Source: Welwitschia mirabilis
Taxonomy: Eukaryota; Gnetophyta; Gnetopsida; Welwitschiales
Assembly (NCBI GenBank): GCA_051453625.1
Contig: JBOZIK010000001.1
Location: 152,121,243 to 152,185,242 of the forward strand
Length of the DNA stretch: 64,000 bases
Direction: 5' to 3'
Shown: piece after piece, positions 11,240 to 21,899 of the stretch
Position numbering within the stretch: the stretch's first letter is position 1
Layout: every line of letters begins with the position of its first letter
Translations under genes and position numbers: made by a program
Notes under the pieces: model-generated
The model's input: only the letters and a program-made list of their open reading frames with translations
Databases searched by the model: none
Told to the model about the DNA's origin: nothing

Positions 11240-12600
11240 TAGGTTAAAAAAGAACTCAAATAATGATAGGAAGGAAGTTATTCTCATTGAGGAGAATATC
11301 CAAAAAAAGTGCTTCTACCATGTTCATGGTTGCATCTAAAAATCCCTTATATAATTTCAACCATTGCTAATTAATCTTATAAATCTCTTTAGTTTCCAAA
11401 TCTAAAATTGTAACTAAGCCATTAAAATACACTTTCTGTACAAAATAAGGACTTAATCATTTAGAGGTTAACTTGTTATTCAAAAGGTAACTCTAGTATT
11501 ATACAATAAGATAAGTTAACTTGGTTTAAACTTTTTATAAACAATTCTTTTATCATGTTTGAACTTTATACTTAGGCTTCATGAATTAGTTAATGATGTA
11601 TGATACTAGTTATTTTTCATCAAGATGATCTAATTAGGCTAGCCTATAATTAAGATTTTCATCAAAATTCAAAAGATTAAGTTGATGAGATGTATAATAA
11701 GAATTATAACACACATCAACTCATAAGACATAAACTTTACTATAAACAAGTTTGTAAGCTGAGAAATCATGAGAAGTACACCAAGTAGTATGGTAGGCCC
11801 AAAGTACATCATTAAGTGTAGAAGCCCAAGACTTTCTATTAATAGAGAGAATTTTTTTGAAGCATTTTCTTTATTCTTTGTTGACATTTTTAGCTTATCC
11901 ATTAGTCTAAGGATGATAAGCACAAGCTACTCTATGTTTAATACCAATGGATAAAAGATGTTTCTTAAAAAGTGAATTAATGAAATGAGTACCTTGATCA
12001 CTAATGATGACTCTAGAGAAATCAAATCTCTAAAATATATGAGATCTAACAACATGACAAACAGTTCAGACATCATTCCAAGAAGTAGGTATGGCTTCAA
12101 CCCATTTAGTCACGTAATCAATAGCCACTAAAATGTAATTTTTAGTGAAAGAATATCGATGAATAGGGAACATGAAATAAATCCCCCAATAATCAAAAGG
12201 TTCATACTCAATAATAGATCTAAGTGGAATTTCTTGTGAATAAACAAGATAACCAAATGTTGATAAGGATCACATCTTCTAACCAAATCAAACATATCAT
12301 GAAAAAGAGAAGGCCAATAAAAACTAGAATGAAGGATTTTTATGGCAGTTTTATCTTTACTAAAATGTCCTTCACAAACACCACCATGTCAGAGATGAAG
12401 AATCTTAGGTATTTCCTAATTAAGCACATATTTTCTCATAATTTGGTCTTTGCACCTATGGTACAAATGTGGCTTGATCCACTCATAGTCATCTATTTAA
12501 TAGGGAAAATATTTGCATTGGTGGTAGGTCCAAGTTTATGGTGTTTTCATGGTTATAAGATAGCCATAATGTCTATATATCATGGAGGAGGATGTTAAAA
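11240..12600 (-). pseudogene. Integrase of copy A (broken)
   Basis: The integrase would insert the cDNA copy into host DNA. Read on the minus strand, an H2C2-type zinc motif is visible (CHGGVCEGHF, then RRCDPYQ, where the last Cys of the usual CDxCQ is Tyr). The catalytic core follows: VAIDYVTKWVEAIPTS with the first Asp, IISDQGTHFINS with the second, and HRVACAYHP then AKNVNKE, where the catalytic Glu position is Lys. The family block AYHTTW...YKLVYSK follows. The C-terminal part (YFVQKVYFNGLVTILDLET, then a QWLKLYKG-like end) matches the gypsy integrase tail. Several stops are present, such as CAA to TAA beside the Glu site. The integrase is of Athila/Tat type, not chromovirus. Confidence 0.85.
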
Positions 12601-13080
12601 AGAAATAGCAAAGAGATGGTTATCAGGAAAAGAATTATTAATGAGAATGTCATCTAGAGTAAAAAGAAGTTGAGACAAATGTTTTATAATATAATTATGC
12701 TTTCCTAATTTATCTATGATGGTCAAATTGAATTCTCGCATAAGAAGAATTCATATAATCAAAGGGCACTAGAATATTTCTTAGTCATGAGGTAATAAAT
12801 AGTAGAATAGTTAATATAAACATTTATGTGAAAGCCTAAAAGATAGTGTCTAAGAGAATCAAGGTAAAAAATAATGATAAGAATCTCTTTCTCTGTGGTG
12901 GTGTAGTTCGTCTGAGCTCTAGACAAATATTTGCTATGATAAGATATAACTTTAAAATCATTATCATCCTTTTGGCAAAAAACCCCATCCATGGTAAAAT
13001 TATTTACATCACACATAAGTTTAAAGTCAAGTGTCTAATCAGGTTCTATCACTATAGGAGTATAAGATAATCTATGTTTA
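12600..13080 (-). pseudogene. RNase H of copy A (broken)
   Basis: It would remove the RNA strand during reverse transcription. The longest open part is 12759-13016. Visible motifs are MCDVNNFTMDGVF (first Asp), NYTTTEKEI (Glu) and VYINYSTIYYLM, where the usual TDH Asp is Asn, a G-to-A type change. It is in the same frame as the RT segment at 13218-13499, separated by stops, so the polyprotein frame is preserved. After the YLMTKKYSSA stretch the frame decays. Confidence 0.85.
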
Positions 13081-13970
13081 AGCCTATCGAAAGCAAGTTT
13101 ACAAGATTCATTCCATTTAAATTTGGCATCTTTCTCTAGTAATAAGTGAAGGGGTTCACAAATAGAAGAATAATCATGAATGAACTAATGGTAAAAACCA
13201 CAATGACCAAGAAACGATTATACCTGTTTAACATTTATAAGGGGATTAAGATTTTGAATAATACTAACTTTAGAAGTATCCATCCTAATCTCCTTCCAAA
13301 AAATATGTTCACCTAAAACAATGCTAATCTCTATAAGAAAATGATTATTTTCCCAACTCAAGTGGAAGCCACTAGAAATGCATTGATCTAAGAATTTCTC
13401 TAAACAATCTAAGATTTCTTCAAAAGTTTTTACATAGATAGAGAAGTCATCCATGAAAATCTCAATGGAATCCTTAAAAATATTAAAAATGATACTCATT
13501 ATATCATACTAAAAAGTATCAAGAGCATTACAAAGTCCAAAACGCATGTGTCTAAAAGAAAAGGTACTGAAAGAAGAAGTGAAAGTAGTTTTGGCTTGGT
13601 TTTCTATGGCACTATAAACCTAATTGTAACTGCTATAACCATTAAGAAAATAGTAAAAAACATGACCCTAAATTCAATCAATAATTTAATCAAGAAAAGG
13701 CAAAGGACAATGGTCTTTTTTGGTTACTTCATTTAGCTTTTAAAAGTCTATGCACGTATGCTATTTTTCACCATTTCTAGGTATTACTGTCAAGGGGCTG
13801 ACCCACTCACTATTAGCGATAGAGTAAATGATTCTAACATCCATAAGATTTATAATTTCATCTTTTATAATTTGCTTTAAGACTAGATTAAGTCTACATT
13901 AGAGTTTCCTCACAAGTTTAACATTTTCTTTAAGGTATATTTTATGTTACATAATGGAAATTATTATGAC
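13080..13970 (-). pseudogene. Reverse transcriptase of copy A (broken)
   Basis: It would copy element RNA into DNA. From the N-terminal side on the minus strand: NSEWVSPLTVIPR, then CIDF-stop-KLNEVTKKDHCPLPF, then a NGYSSYN block, then MRFGLCNALDTF, and the active-site motif IFMDDFSIYVKTFEEI with both Asp residues intact. A thumb/connection segment follows (ISIVLGEHIFWKEIRMD, then FLGHCGFYH). The part 13218-13499 is open for 93 codons. The GYN and FMDDFS forms are typical of Athila/Tat elements. Stops such as CIDF-TAG are consistent with C-to-T. Confidence 0.88.
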
Positions 13971-14439
13971 TAATAAATCAGTATGGGACCAAACAATAGC
14001 ATAAACCTTTGATTCTAAAAGAGATATAAGATCGTATTCTTATTGAGGGAAAAGATTTTTATTAATAATCAATGGTTATTTAGATGTCTATTCAGAAAAA
14101 TGTACTTCAGTCCATTACCTAAGGGTTTCAGATTCAGGTTTAGGTTTAAACTTTTGGTTTGAGATAGATTCTTAGAAAAGTTGACTATCATTTTATACAA
14201 CTGTCTAAACGTTAGTGATGAATAACTAATCTTAAAACAAGAATTCTTAGGGATTTCAGTTTCTCGAACTTTAGAACAGTTTACATACTCAGACTCACTA
14301 CTCCTCATATCAGAAAACTCAATTGGAGAATGGTCAAACCTAAGTGATTATTAAGCACATAAAGGTAGTCTACTTCTGATTTATCATTAAACAATATTAG
14401 CTCATAAAACATGAACCATATCTCCTCAAATGGATGATG

Positions 14440-14960
14440 CTGTAAAAATAGGGTTGGATTAATTTCATTCTCTAAAATTAAATTGTTGCCTAAAACTTTT
14501 TCAGCTACATCAAATACTCTTATTAAAAATTATTTATTCCCAAAATGGCATTTCATCAATCTATTTCTTATATCTATGATGCAATGGACTATTGCATAGA
14601 AAGCTCTACCTAGAGGTAGGATATATCCATCATGGTACTCAACTTTTAAAACAACTACATTAATGGGATAAAAGGCTTCTTATATCTGAATAACTAAGTC
14701 ATTGATCACACTTAAGGGTTTCTTTACGGATGTATTGGCTAACTCTAAGATAATGCATTTAGGCTCTACTCTTTCTTCCAAATCAAGACGTTGTTAAATG
14801 TGCAAGGTTATAATGTTGAAATTGACTCCTATATCAGTATAGGCTTTTTTTATTTTTCAGTTCCCTTATAAAGTGACACTTATGGTTGTTTCCCTCAGAT
14901 CTTTAAACTTAGGACATTTTTGGCATACCAAGTTGCTAACAGATTAAGTTAGAAAGACTT
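14440..14960 (-). pseudogene. Aspartic protease of copy A (broken)
   Basis: It would cut the Gag-Pol polyprotein. On the minus strand the segment starts PKFKDLRETTISVT, then AYTDIGVNFNIITL, where DIG stands for the family's DLG/DTG active-site triplet with its Asp kept. Next comes ELANTSVKKPLSVINDLVIQI and then ILPLGRAFYAIVHCIIDIR, the place of the LGRPFLATG flap/helix block. Several in-frame stops occur. The linker to RT (13970-14440) is readable only in pieces. Confidence 0.75.
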
Positions 14961-15270
14961 TACTAGGGATGGTTCATTTTTATTTTCTTTTAATTAAGTC
15001 TTTGCATAGCTTAGAGTATCTAGGATTTTCTTACAAAAGTTTCCAGAAAGATAAGTTTATTATCATGTTTTGCATTAAGGATTTCAAATGATTATCAAAG
15101 ATGGGATTTGTGTTAAGCCTATCAAGCCATGAGGTAGTAGGTTCCTTGAAGGATCTTTCTTTTTCTTACTTAATGAGGAAGGGAAGGAATGGTTTTCTAG
15201 GATTTATATGTCCTCTTCCTCATGATTCTTATTGATTTCTAATATTAAAGCCTTATGGGTAGGAGGAGTT

Positions 15271-15568
15271 ATGTCATTTCCACTTTTGTTATCACCTTAT
15301 AATATTTTCTTACTTCTTTACGGTTTGATAAAGGTTGAGTGGCAAGAGACCCTTATAGTCTTTGATTGATAAGCATAGTTTGTTGTAAAATGGTCATAAG
15401 GTTATCTATGTTGGTTTTTATGTCATTTCTACTTTTGTTATTACCTTACAATATTTTCTTACTTCTTTACGGTTTGATAAAGGTTGAGTAGCAAGAGACC
15501 CTTATAGTCTTTGATTGACAAGCATAGTTTGTTGTAAAATGGTCATAAGGTTATCTATGTTGGTTTTT
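15271..15568 (-). repeat. Direct tandem duplication of 149 bp inside copy A gag-protease linker
   Basis: Unit one is 15271-15419 and unit two is 15420-15568. By eye they differ at about five positions, all transitions. Copy B has only one such unit (about 38665-38800), so the duplication arose in copy A after the copies separated. The unit carries no recognised function. Confidence 0.9.
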
Positions 15569-15690
15569 ATCTTTTTTTAAGTTTTTGGCAACTTCTCAAT
15601 GGAATTCCTAAGAGGATCACTATGATTTTGGGATTTGGATGGATTTTTCAAGTTATTTGAGTTATTGCATTAAAAGTTTGAGCTCTTAAA

Positions 15691-16268
15691 NNNNNNNNNN
15701 NNNNNNNNNNNNNNNNNNNNNNNNNNNNNNNNNNNNNNNNNNNNNNNNNNNNNNNNNNNNNNNNNNNNNNNNNNNNNNNNNNNNNNNNNNNNNNNNNNNN
15801 NNNNNNNNNNNNNNNNNNNNNNNNNNNNNNNNNNNNNNNNNNNNNNNNNNNNNNNNNNNNNNNNNNNNNNNNNNNNNNNNNNNNNNNNNNNNNNNNNNNN
15901 NNNNNNNNNNNNNNNNNNNNNNNNNNNNNNNNNNNNNNNNNNNNNNNNNNNNNNNNNNNNNNNNNNNNNNNNNNNNNNNNNNNNNNNNNNNNNNNNNNNN
16001 NNNNNNNNNNNNNNNNNNNNNNNNNNNNNNNNNNNNNNNNNNNNNNNNNNNNNNNNNNNNNNNNNNNNNNNNNNNNNNNNNNNNNNNNNNNNNNNNNNNN
16101 NNNNNNNNNNNNNNNNNNNNNNNNNNNNNNNNNNNNNNNNNNNNNNNNNNNNNNNNNNNNNNNNNNNNNNNNNNNNNNNNNNNNNNNNNNNNNNNNNNNN
16201 NNNNNNNNNNNNNNNNNNNNNNNNNNNNNNNNNNNNNNNNNNNNNNNNNNNNNNNNNNNNNNNNNNNN
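15691..16268. other. Assembly gap (578 N) in copy A gag
   Basis: Run of N falling where the end of gag, including its nucleocapsid part, should be. Confidence 1.
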
Positions 16269-17298
16269 TCTGGGTGTATTTTTATAAGGTATAAGTAAAA
16301 TCCTTAATAATGCTAGTTAGCTGATTTTCTGTTTTGGTTTTATTCTTCTCATGTTTTACTTCTTTTAGATCCTTAATGATTTAGCCTACTATTTGGTTTT
16401 CTTTAATGAGGGTTTAGACCAGGTTTAACTTACTTCACCAAATCTTTCAACATCTTCCAAGCATCTTATAGGATTTGGTTTAATAGGTTGCCTCTATAAG
16501 AAAAATCTACAAGTTTCTTGGTATGGCTATTTAACCCACTATAAAAATAGTTAACTAACTCTACCTATGAAAAGACATCTATAGGGCTCAAATGTAAAGC
16601 AACAAAGAATTGATCATAGGCAGAGGCATAGTTTTCATTAGGCATATGTTGAAATTTGGTAACTTTTTTCCTATGCTTTTAAATGATGGTTTCACTCATG
16701 AACCTTTTTATAAAGGATTCTTAAACTTAACTTCAAGATTTAAGGCTTTTATGGAGAATTATTTTAAGCCAAAGTTTTAATTTATCTCTCAAGGTGATGA
16801 AAACGATAACCATGTAGGTTCTATCACTTAGTTATTTCTTATCATTTCTAAAAGTAAGAACAAGTTGTTCTATATCGATGATGTGTTGTAAAGGATCTTT
16901 ACAGGTTCTTCACTAAAGATGTGATAAGCATTCAAGTTTTAAAATTCTACATCATCACTAGTAGGTAAGTCAAGAGGAGTTTGGATTTTACATTTTTTAT
17001 TTACTATAAGTTCTCTAAGGGAAACATGAGTATTGATTTGAGAAGGAGTGGAAGTAGGGTTTCCAAAGAAAAGGGGTGGATTTTGAGAGATAGGTTATTT
17101 AAGATTTTTGGTTTAGATCGACATGGTAACAAAATTAAACTCTACAAAAATAAGTGGAAATTGCAATAAATTCAAAATCTTACATACTTTACTATTTTTA
17201 CCTATTTCTATTTCAAGATTTATCAAACCTTCTCTATTGTTTTTAGTAATCAATAATTGTTCTCTCAGGTATTTTTCCTTTTTACTAGAATTAATCAT
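16269..17298 (-). pseudogene. Gag of copy A (broken, 3' part in gap)
   Basis: Gag would form the virus-like particle. The start at 17298 gives MINSSKKEKYLREQL, matching the D start MVKSGKKEKYQRKWL at 61424, which is why I chose it. The leader between primer site and start is about 460 bases in both copies. The first segment (17113-17298) is open for 61 codons; the rest is stop-ridden. Downstream text at 16480-16600 encodes a block like the D stretch around EGNLLNQTLDDA. The nucleocapsid region is lost in the gap at 15691-16268. Confidence 0.7.
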
Positions 17299-17759
17299 TC
17301 ATGCTTAGTATCAAATTTATAAAAGTGTTATTCCTGTCATCATCTAGATGATATCTTGGATGACAGAAACACAGAAACCATAAGAAAGAAAAGCAAAAAA
17401 CAAAAACGAAGAACTAATTCTTAACCAAAAAACTTAAAAAATAGATTATCATTTACCTATGTCATCTATACAACTAAGGGAACGATGGAAATAAAATCCT
17501 AAAAATTTTAACAAAAAAACTAAAATAGGAAGCTTGTGGCATAGAGGCCATCATCGCTGTGTATCATCTAGACGATGGAGCAGATGATAAACTTTTATTA
17601 TAGAAAAGAAAAAAAAACTTTGATTTAAAAAATGAAAAATTGACTGTGAAAAAATGGAAAACCTACACTACTATAGGTATTGTTACACTACTACTGTAGC
17701 AGGCATCCAAACCAAAATACTTACCAAAATAATAACAACTCTCAAACTCTAAGCAGCCT

Positions 17760-17777
17760 TTCTCGGTAATGGCACCA
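17760..17777 (-). promoter_or_regulatory. tRNA-Asp primer binding site of copy A
   Basis: The minus strand reads TGGTGCCATTACCGAGAA. Against the complement of the plant tRNA-Asp(GTC) 3' end (TGGCGCCGTTGCCGGGGA) there are five differences, all transitions. It lies three bases from the LTR end at 17781. Confidence 0.8.
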
Positions 17778-17780
17778 AGA

Positions 17781-17859
17781 TATTTTGGTTCATATTTATG
17801 TAATGTTTATGTCTTGATTAGAATCCTATTAACCACAAATAATATGCACAAACATAACA
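17781..17859 (-). repeat. 5' LTR of copy A, truncated by a gap
   Basis: These bases match the corresponding end of the LTR at 5431 (the CATATTTATGTAATGTTTA stretch and ATTAACCACAAATAATATGC). After the 100-N gap the sequence is unrelated, so about 1 kb of LTR is missing, either inside a mis-sized gap or through a scaffold misjoin. Confidence 0.85.
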
Positions 17860-17959
17860 NNNNNNNNNNNNNNNNNNNNNNNNNNNNNNNNNNNNNNNNN
17901 NNNNNNNNNNNNNNNNNNNNNNNNNNNNNNNNNNNNNNNNNNNNNNNNNNNNNNNNNNN
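17860..17959. other. Assembly gap (100 N)
   Basis: Placeholder-length run of N between the LTR end and an unrelated GC-richer segment. Confidence 1.
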
Positions 17960-18320
17960 TCGGCCAATTATGCCTACGTCCTCGGACACTACCAAACTTT
18001 ATTTCACAAGAAAGATTACAGACACTATAAGCTAAGCAGGCATGCTGCCGCGGATGTAGAAAATGGATGCCACAGATGAGTAAAGGGGTGCCATGGGAAA
18101 CCTGCTCACTGAGAAACGAATGCGAATGAGTGAAGGGCACTATAGCAAACCTTCAACATAGAGATTGAACATTGTGGAGAAATGAGGGGAGGTGTTTGGT
18201 ATGGGAGAGTCGAGGTGGATAGGAAGTGACTGCATGCTGGACAACTGGAGGGCATGCAGTCAATTATTTGAAAAGAATGGGAACTCTTGGGTTGTGTGAG
18301 GAGAGTCCCTTGTCTGAACA
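17960..18320. other. GC-richer island of unknown origin
   Basis: Base composition changes sharply: lines 18001-18060 and 18061-18120 contain 26 and 29 G+C of 60, whereas most of the window is far lower. CpG-containing words such as CTGCCGCGG survive, unlike in the transposons. An exact 11-base inverted repeat (TGACTGCATGC at 18227-18237, GCATGCAGTCA at 18252-18262) encloses a 14-base loop. Frames up to about 100 codons are open on the minus strand (17829-18140 across the gap, 18106-18321), but I recognise no protein. It may be a young insertion, a gene fragment or a misplaced contig. Confidence 0.5.
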
Positions 18321-20101
18321 AAATTTAAAAAAATTAATAATAATAAAAAATAAAAAATATATAAATAATAAATGTTGTGTAACTTAAGCTAGGCAATTAT
18401 TTGGGTCTTAATAGGGGTAAGATCAGAAGTGGCTTAGGAAGTTAGGTGACTTACTTAGGAGGGGACAAAGAATATAGGTGTTGGATTTACATATTAAAGG
18501 TGTTGGTTAGCTAGGTATGTCAAGGTAAAAGGGGATAAAATCTTATGGTAACAACAACGACACATAAATATGCATTTATATTCTTAACTTTAATTTTGGG
18601 AAAAAGGATCTACAAATATAAAATCTGTACATGCCCTTAAGATGATGCTTATAAATAATGATACAGCTAAATAATTAAAGGTAAATAATAATTATTTTTG
18701 TTAGCAATAGGAATCTACCCAAATGCTAGCCTTAGGTCTAGGTAAAGGAACATATGTAATTGTATTATAAGATAGAGGTTAATAATATATATAAGAGGCA
18801 AGATAAATTAATAAAGGATGATATAATAGGAAACTGTCTAAGGATAACAACCAAATATTCAATTCCTTACTTACCTAACTTACTTTATGATCAAAAGGCA
18901 AATACATGTAATCTTTGTTGCAACATGTAATTTATTAGTAGATTGCTAATCTTCACAAACTTTTGTCAATTACATTTAGCTCTGTGATACTGATAGTATA
19001 AGTTTTCTTTCTCCACTAGATTTAGCTAGTGAAAACCAATATAGGTTAATTCCCATTAGGCACATTAATGATAATAATTATTAATTATAAGATCTTTGTA
19101 AGATTCTGTGATGACATTTTAAGATAGCATAATTTAAGTAGTATTTGGATATGTTATTACCTAGGATTTGTGTTATTAAATTTCATTCATCTATCCTAGA
19201 TCCTTGATTGATCCATTTCCTTCAATGACATGCGAGCATATAGATTTGGTACTTTATTTGATACACAACATTTATCTGTATACTTGATATGTGTTGGATT
19301 ATAAAAGGAGTAGTTTAGTATGTTCCAACCATTTAAGGATGGCAGCCTTCACAGAAGGCATATACATAGATGATGTATGTTTGGAGATTTACCTTCATGA
19401 CTATGAATGATGACTTACCCGGAGGAGTGTGCACTCCACTAAGGGGAAAGTATAAGGTTGATCTATGTTATGTGATTTGGATGGTTGATTAGTAAAAAAT
19501 CGACTACATGACTGGGAGGTTAAGGTTTACCTAGTGGTAGGAGGGCCTCATGGAGGAGGAAATTATACAACTGATCTATAAATGATGGTACAATATATGT
19601 TGATGATCTTCATCATAAGGAGTTATGCGGTTTCCCAGTGAAGGACTCACTCGGATAATGGCACTACGAGATCAATTGACATGACCCATGTGTCATCAAG
19701 TCGACTTATATTTATAAACCTGCAAGGTCATTTACTCATAGTAGTGGCCAATAGATGATTAGACTACAGCTGTATGGGATACTTTACTAATTGTTTCCTA
19801 TATTTTTGTTTATAACTATGGATATAAACATGATATGGTATTTGTCTTATAGACTATGTATTCTTATGATGTCATCTAATCTAGCATTTTGTTGCCACTT
19901 GCCCACTAATATGCATCATTTGAACTCATCATACACTCATGTGTATTTTGGATGAGGATATAGACATGGTTTCTTGTTGTAGATCAATCAATCACTCAAC
20001 TCGATTCTGATTTAATGCATCTTTTTATATTTATATAATTAAATTAATTTATTACATGTTGATTAAATTTATGTATTTTTCCTTTTATGAGGTTCTAGTT
20101 T
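18321..20101. other. Unassigned sequence before the 20102 reading frame
   Basis: No protein is recognised. The part 19320-19760 is somewhat GC-richer, with phrases such as GGAGGAGTGTGCACTCCACT and GGTAGGAGGGCCTCATGGAG that look LTR-like, but I cannot identify termini or a primer site. Just before 20102 there is a pyrimidine-rich stretch followed by AG, which could be a decayed splice acceptor. Confidence 0.3.
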
Positions 20102-20520
20102 ATGGAGGATCTTATGTACCTTATAAAGAAGTGGGAATCGTGGAATGATGAGAAAAAGAAAAGGTGGCTTGAATACCCTATGTTATCTAACTTTGTTAAT
20201 ATTCAAAACCTAGTAAAAGCTCAAACTAAAGAGATTAATTCTATTCATTAGGAGTTCTTATTAGCTTAGACTAAGCATCGCTAAGATATCTTCAACTTGA
20301 AGCAACAACTTTGTACTCCATTATATCCATCCCTAGTGAAGCCTAAGTGTTCAAGTAAGAAGACTTGTAAATATAATGCAAAGCTATTCAATGAACTTTT
20401 ATTGGCCAAATCTAAAAAGTAAAATCAGTTATTATGATGAACAATTACTTAGCATGAGGCCTACATCGAAGCCATGAATTCTAATGTCAAAAGTGCTGCA
20501 AACTTTATTCTTTCCTTATG
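20102..20520 (+). pseudogene. Decayed reading frame of unknown function
   Basis: A single plus-strand frame starts MEDLMYLIKKWESWNDEKKK and runs about 140 codons. Its stops (TAG after NSIH, TAG after FLLA, TAA after TKHR, TAA after AKSKK, TGA-TGA after NQLL, TAG after TIT) mostly sit where a Gln or Arg codon with one C-to-T change would restore the frame. The product would be Lys- and Gln-rich and probably helical, ending about AANFILSL. No known domain is recognised. It could be the first exon of a lost gene or a Gag-like protein of an unidentified element. No partner gene is nearby. Confidence 0.35.
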
Positions 20521-21899
20521 AAAAAAGTATTAAGTGGTCTTTAAGTTTTAACTTTAGTAGATAAATAAATGTTAGTAGATTGTATGTGCTAGCATTGCTA
20601 TCTTCATATAGTAGTACTTGATGTCCTTTTTAGAGGGGATTACGAGGGAAGATATTTTGTATCACTTGTAATAGTTTACTTAAACATATCTGTAAATGAG
20701 AATTTTGTTTTAACATAAGAATTACATGCATTTTATGCTTCTGCATGCTTTATCATTTAGTTTTCTTTATGTGAATTTAAGTGTGTTTTATATCCTAAGA
20801 AATAAAACAACCTAGCAACCATAAGAGAACAAATGAAGAGTTACTAGGTGATAGTAGAAACTAGTAGAATAAAAAATAAATATTAAAAAATAATTAGGAA
20901 AATTATAAAAACTTGCATGAACATGTTGACTAGTGGGTAGTAGGATTCTCCATATCAAGACGAATGTGTACTACTTAATGATAAATACTAGAGTAAATAT
21001 ACTACACAATATAAAAGGATGTTGAAGATTGCATATGTTAAAAATCCAAATGATAGAAAAACTTTCAAATACTTAGCCTATCCAGTTCTAAGCATGGCCA
21101 ATAAGGGTTCATGACTAAAAGACATGATTAAAACTATTAATTCAATGAAATTATGAAAAAGGAGAATTAGTTAAACCTAGAAGATGTAGTTATTGATTAA
21201 TAGAAAGTCCATGATAAAGCAAATACTAAAGAAAATGCTAGATTCTAGGAAGGGTTCAAAGTTTTCAAATCTAATTGATAATGATTTGTTAAAAATGGAA
21301 AGACTTAAAGTGGTTATAAAGCTAATTGTATAGGTGAACTAATTAATCTAGTAAGTGAAGTAAAATGAATGAAACTTGAGGTTTATAGGGCCAAACTAGA
21401 TAATCATCCATGTAAAAGATCACTTCAAACAATGAATGAAGAGCATTAGATGTAATAACACACAACTAAAGATAAGCTAAAGGTAAATTGCATCGTTCGA
21501 GAAAGACTATAAAAATGGATGAATGCCCAAAACTAGAATCAATGCTCATGTAAATGAAGAAAACTAAGACAAATAACTCTTTGATGAGTCTAATGCATAG
21601 CCAAGTGAGGATTGGAGATTACCATAGAATTTGGGTCTAAAGGGAGCCACTAATGTGAGATTTTTACAAGACATGCATGATGAATGTAAAATAGATTCTA
21701 ATTCATGAGTGAATGAATCTTTTTAAAGCATTTCAAATACTATAAAACACATGGATGCTTGAAAGAAAAACAACATGTAGCTAAATAACATAATTGAGAT
21801 AATTAGTACCTTATAATAAAGAAAGGCACTTAGGATAAACATGTTGCAACCTAAGCCAAAGAAGCTTACTAATAATATCTAAAGAAAAATCATGATTGA
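20521..21899. other. Unassigned AT-rich sequence
   Basis: No frame, primer site or terminal repeat is recognised on either strand. The right part may include the 3' end of the LINE that is readable from about 21900, but I could not identify its tail. Confidence 0.3.

Larger units (their letters stand above)
5431..17859 (-). mobile_element. Family I Athila/Tat-like Ty3/gypsy element, copy A
   Basis: On the minus strand the order is 5' LTR (17781-17859, then a gap), tRNA-Asp-like primer site, leader, gag, protease, RT, RNase H, integrase, an additional reading frame, a 3' spacer and the 3' LTR (5431-6516). A protease-RT-RNase H-integrase order is typical of Ty3/gypsy. The primer site and the integrase core, which is of the type seen in Athila and Tat elements, place it among non-chromoviruses. 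Each domain is legible but broken by in-frame stops. Four gaps interrupt or bound it. A target duplication cannot be tested because the outer end of the 5' LTR is missing. Confidence 0.9.

Noticed and set aside
11769-11954. Plus-strand frames over pol regions (also 12224-12598, 35388-36095, 36446-36673, 49579-49809)
   Set aside because: They lie opposite integrase or RNase H read on the minus strand, and their sequence is the antisense of those motifs.
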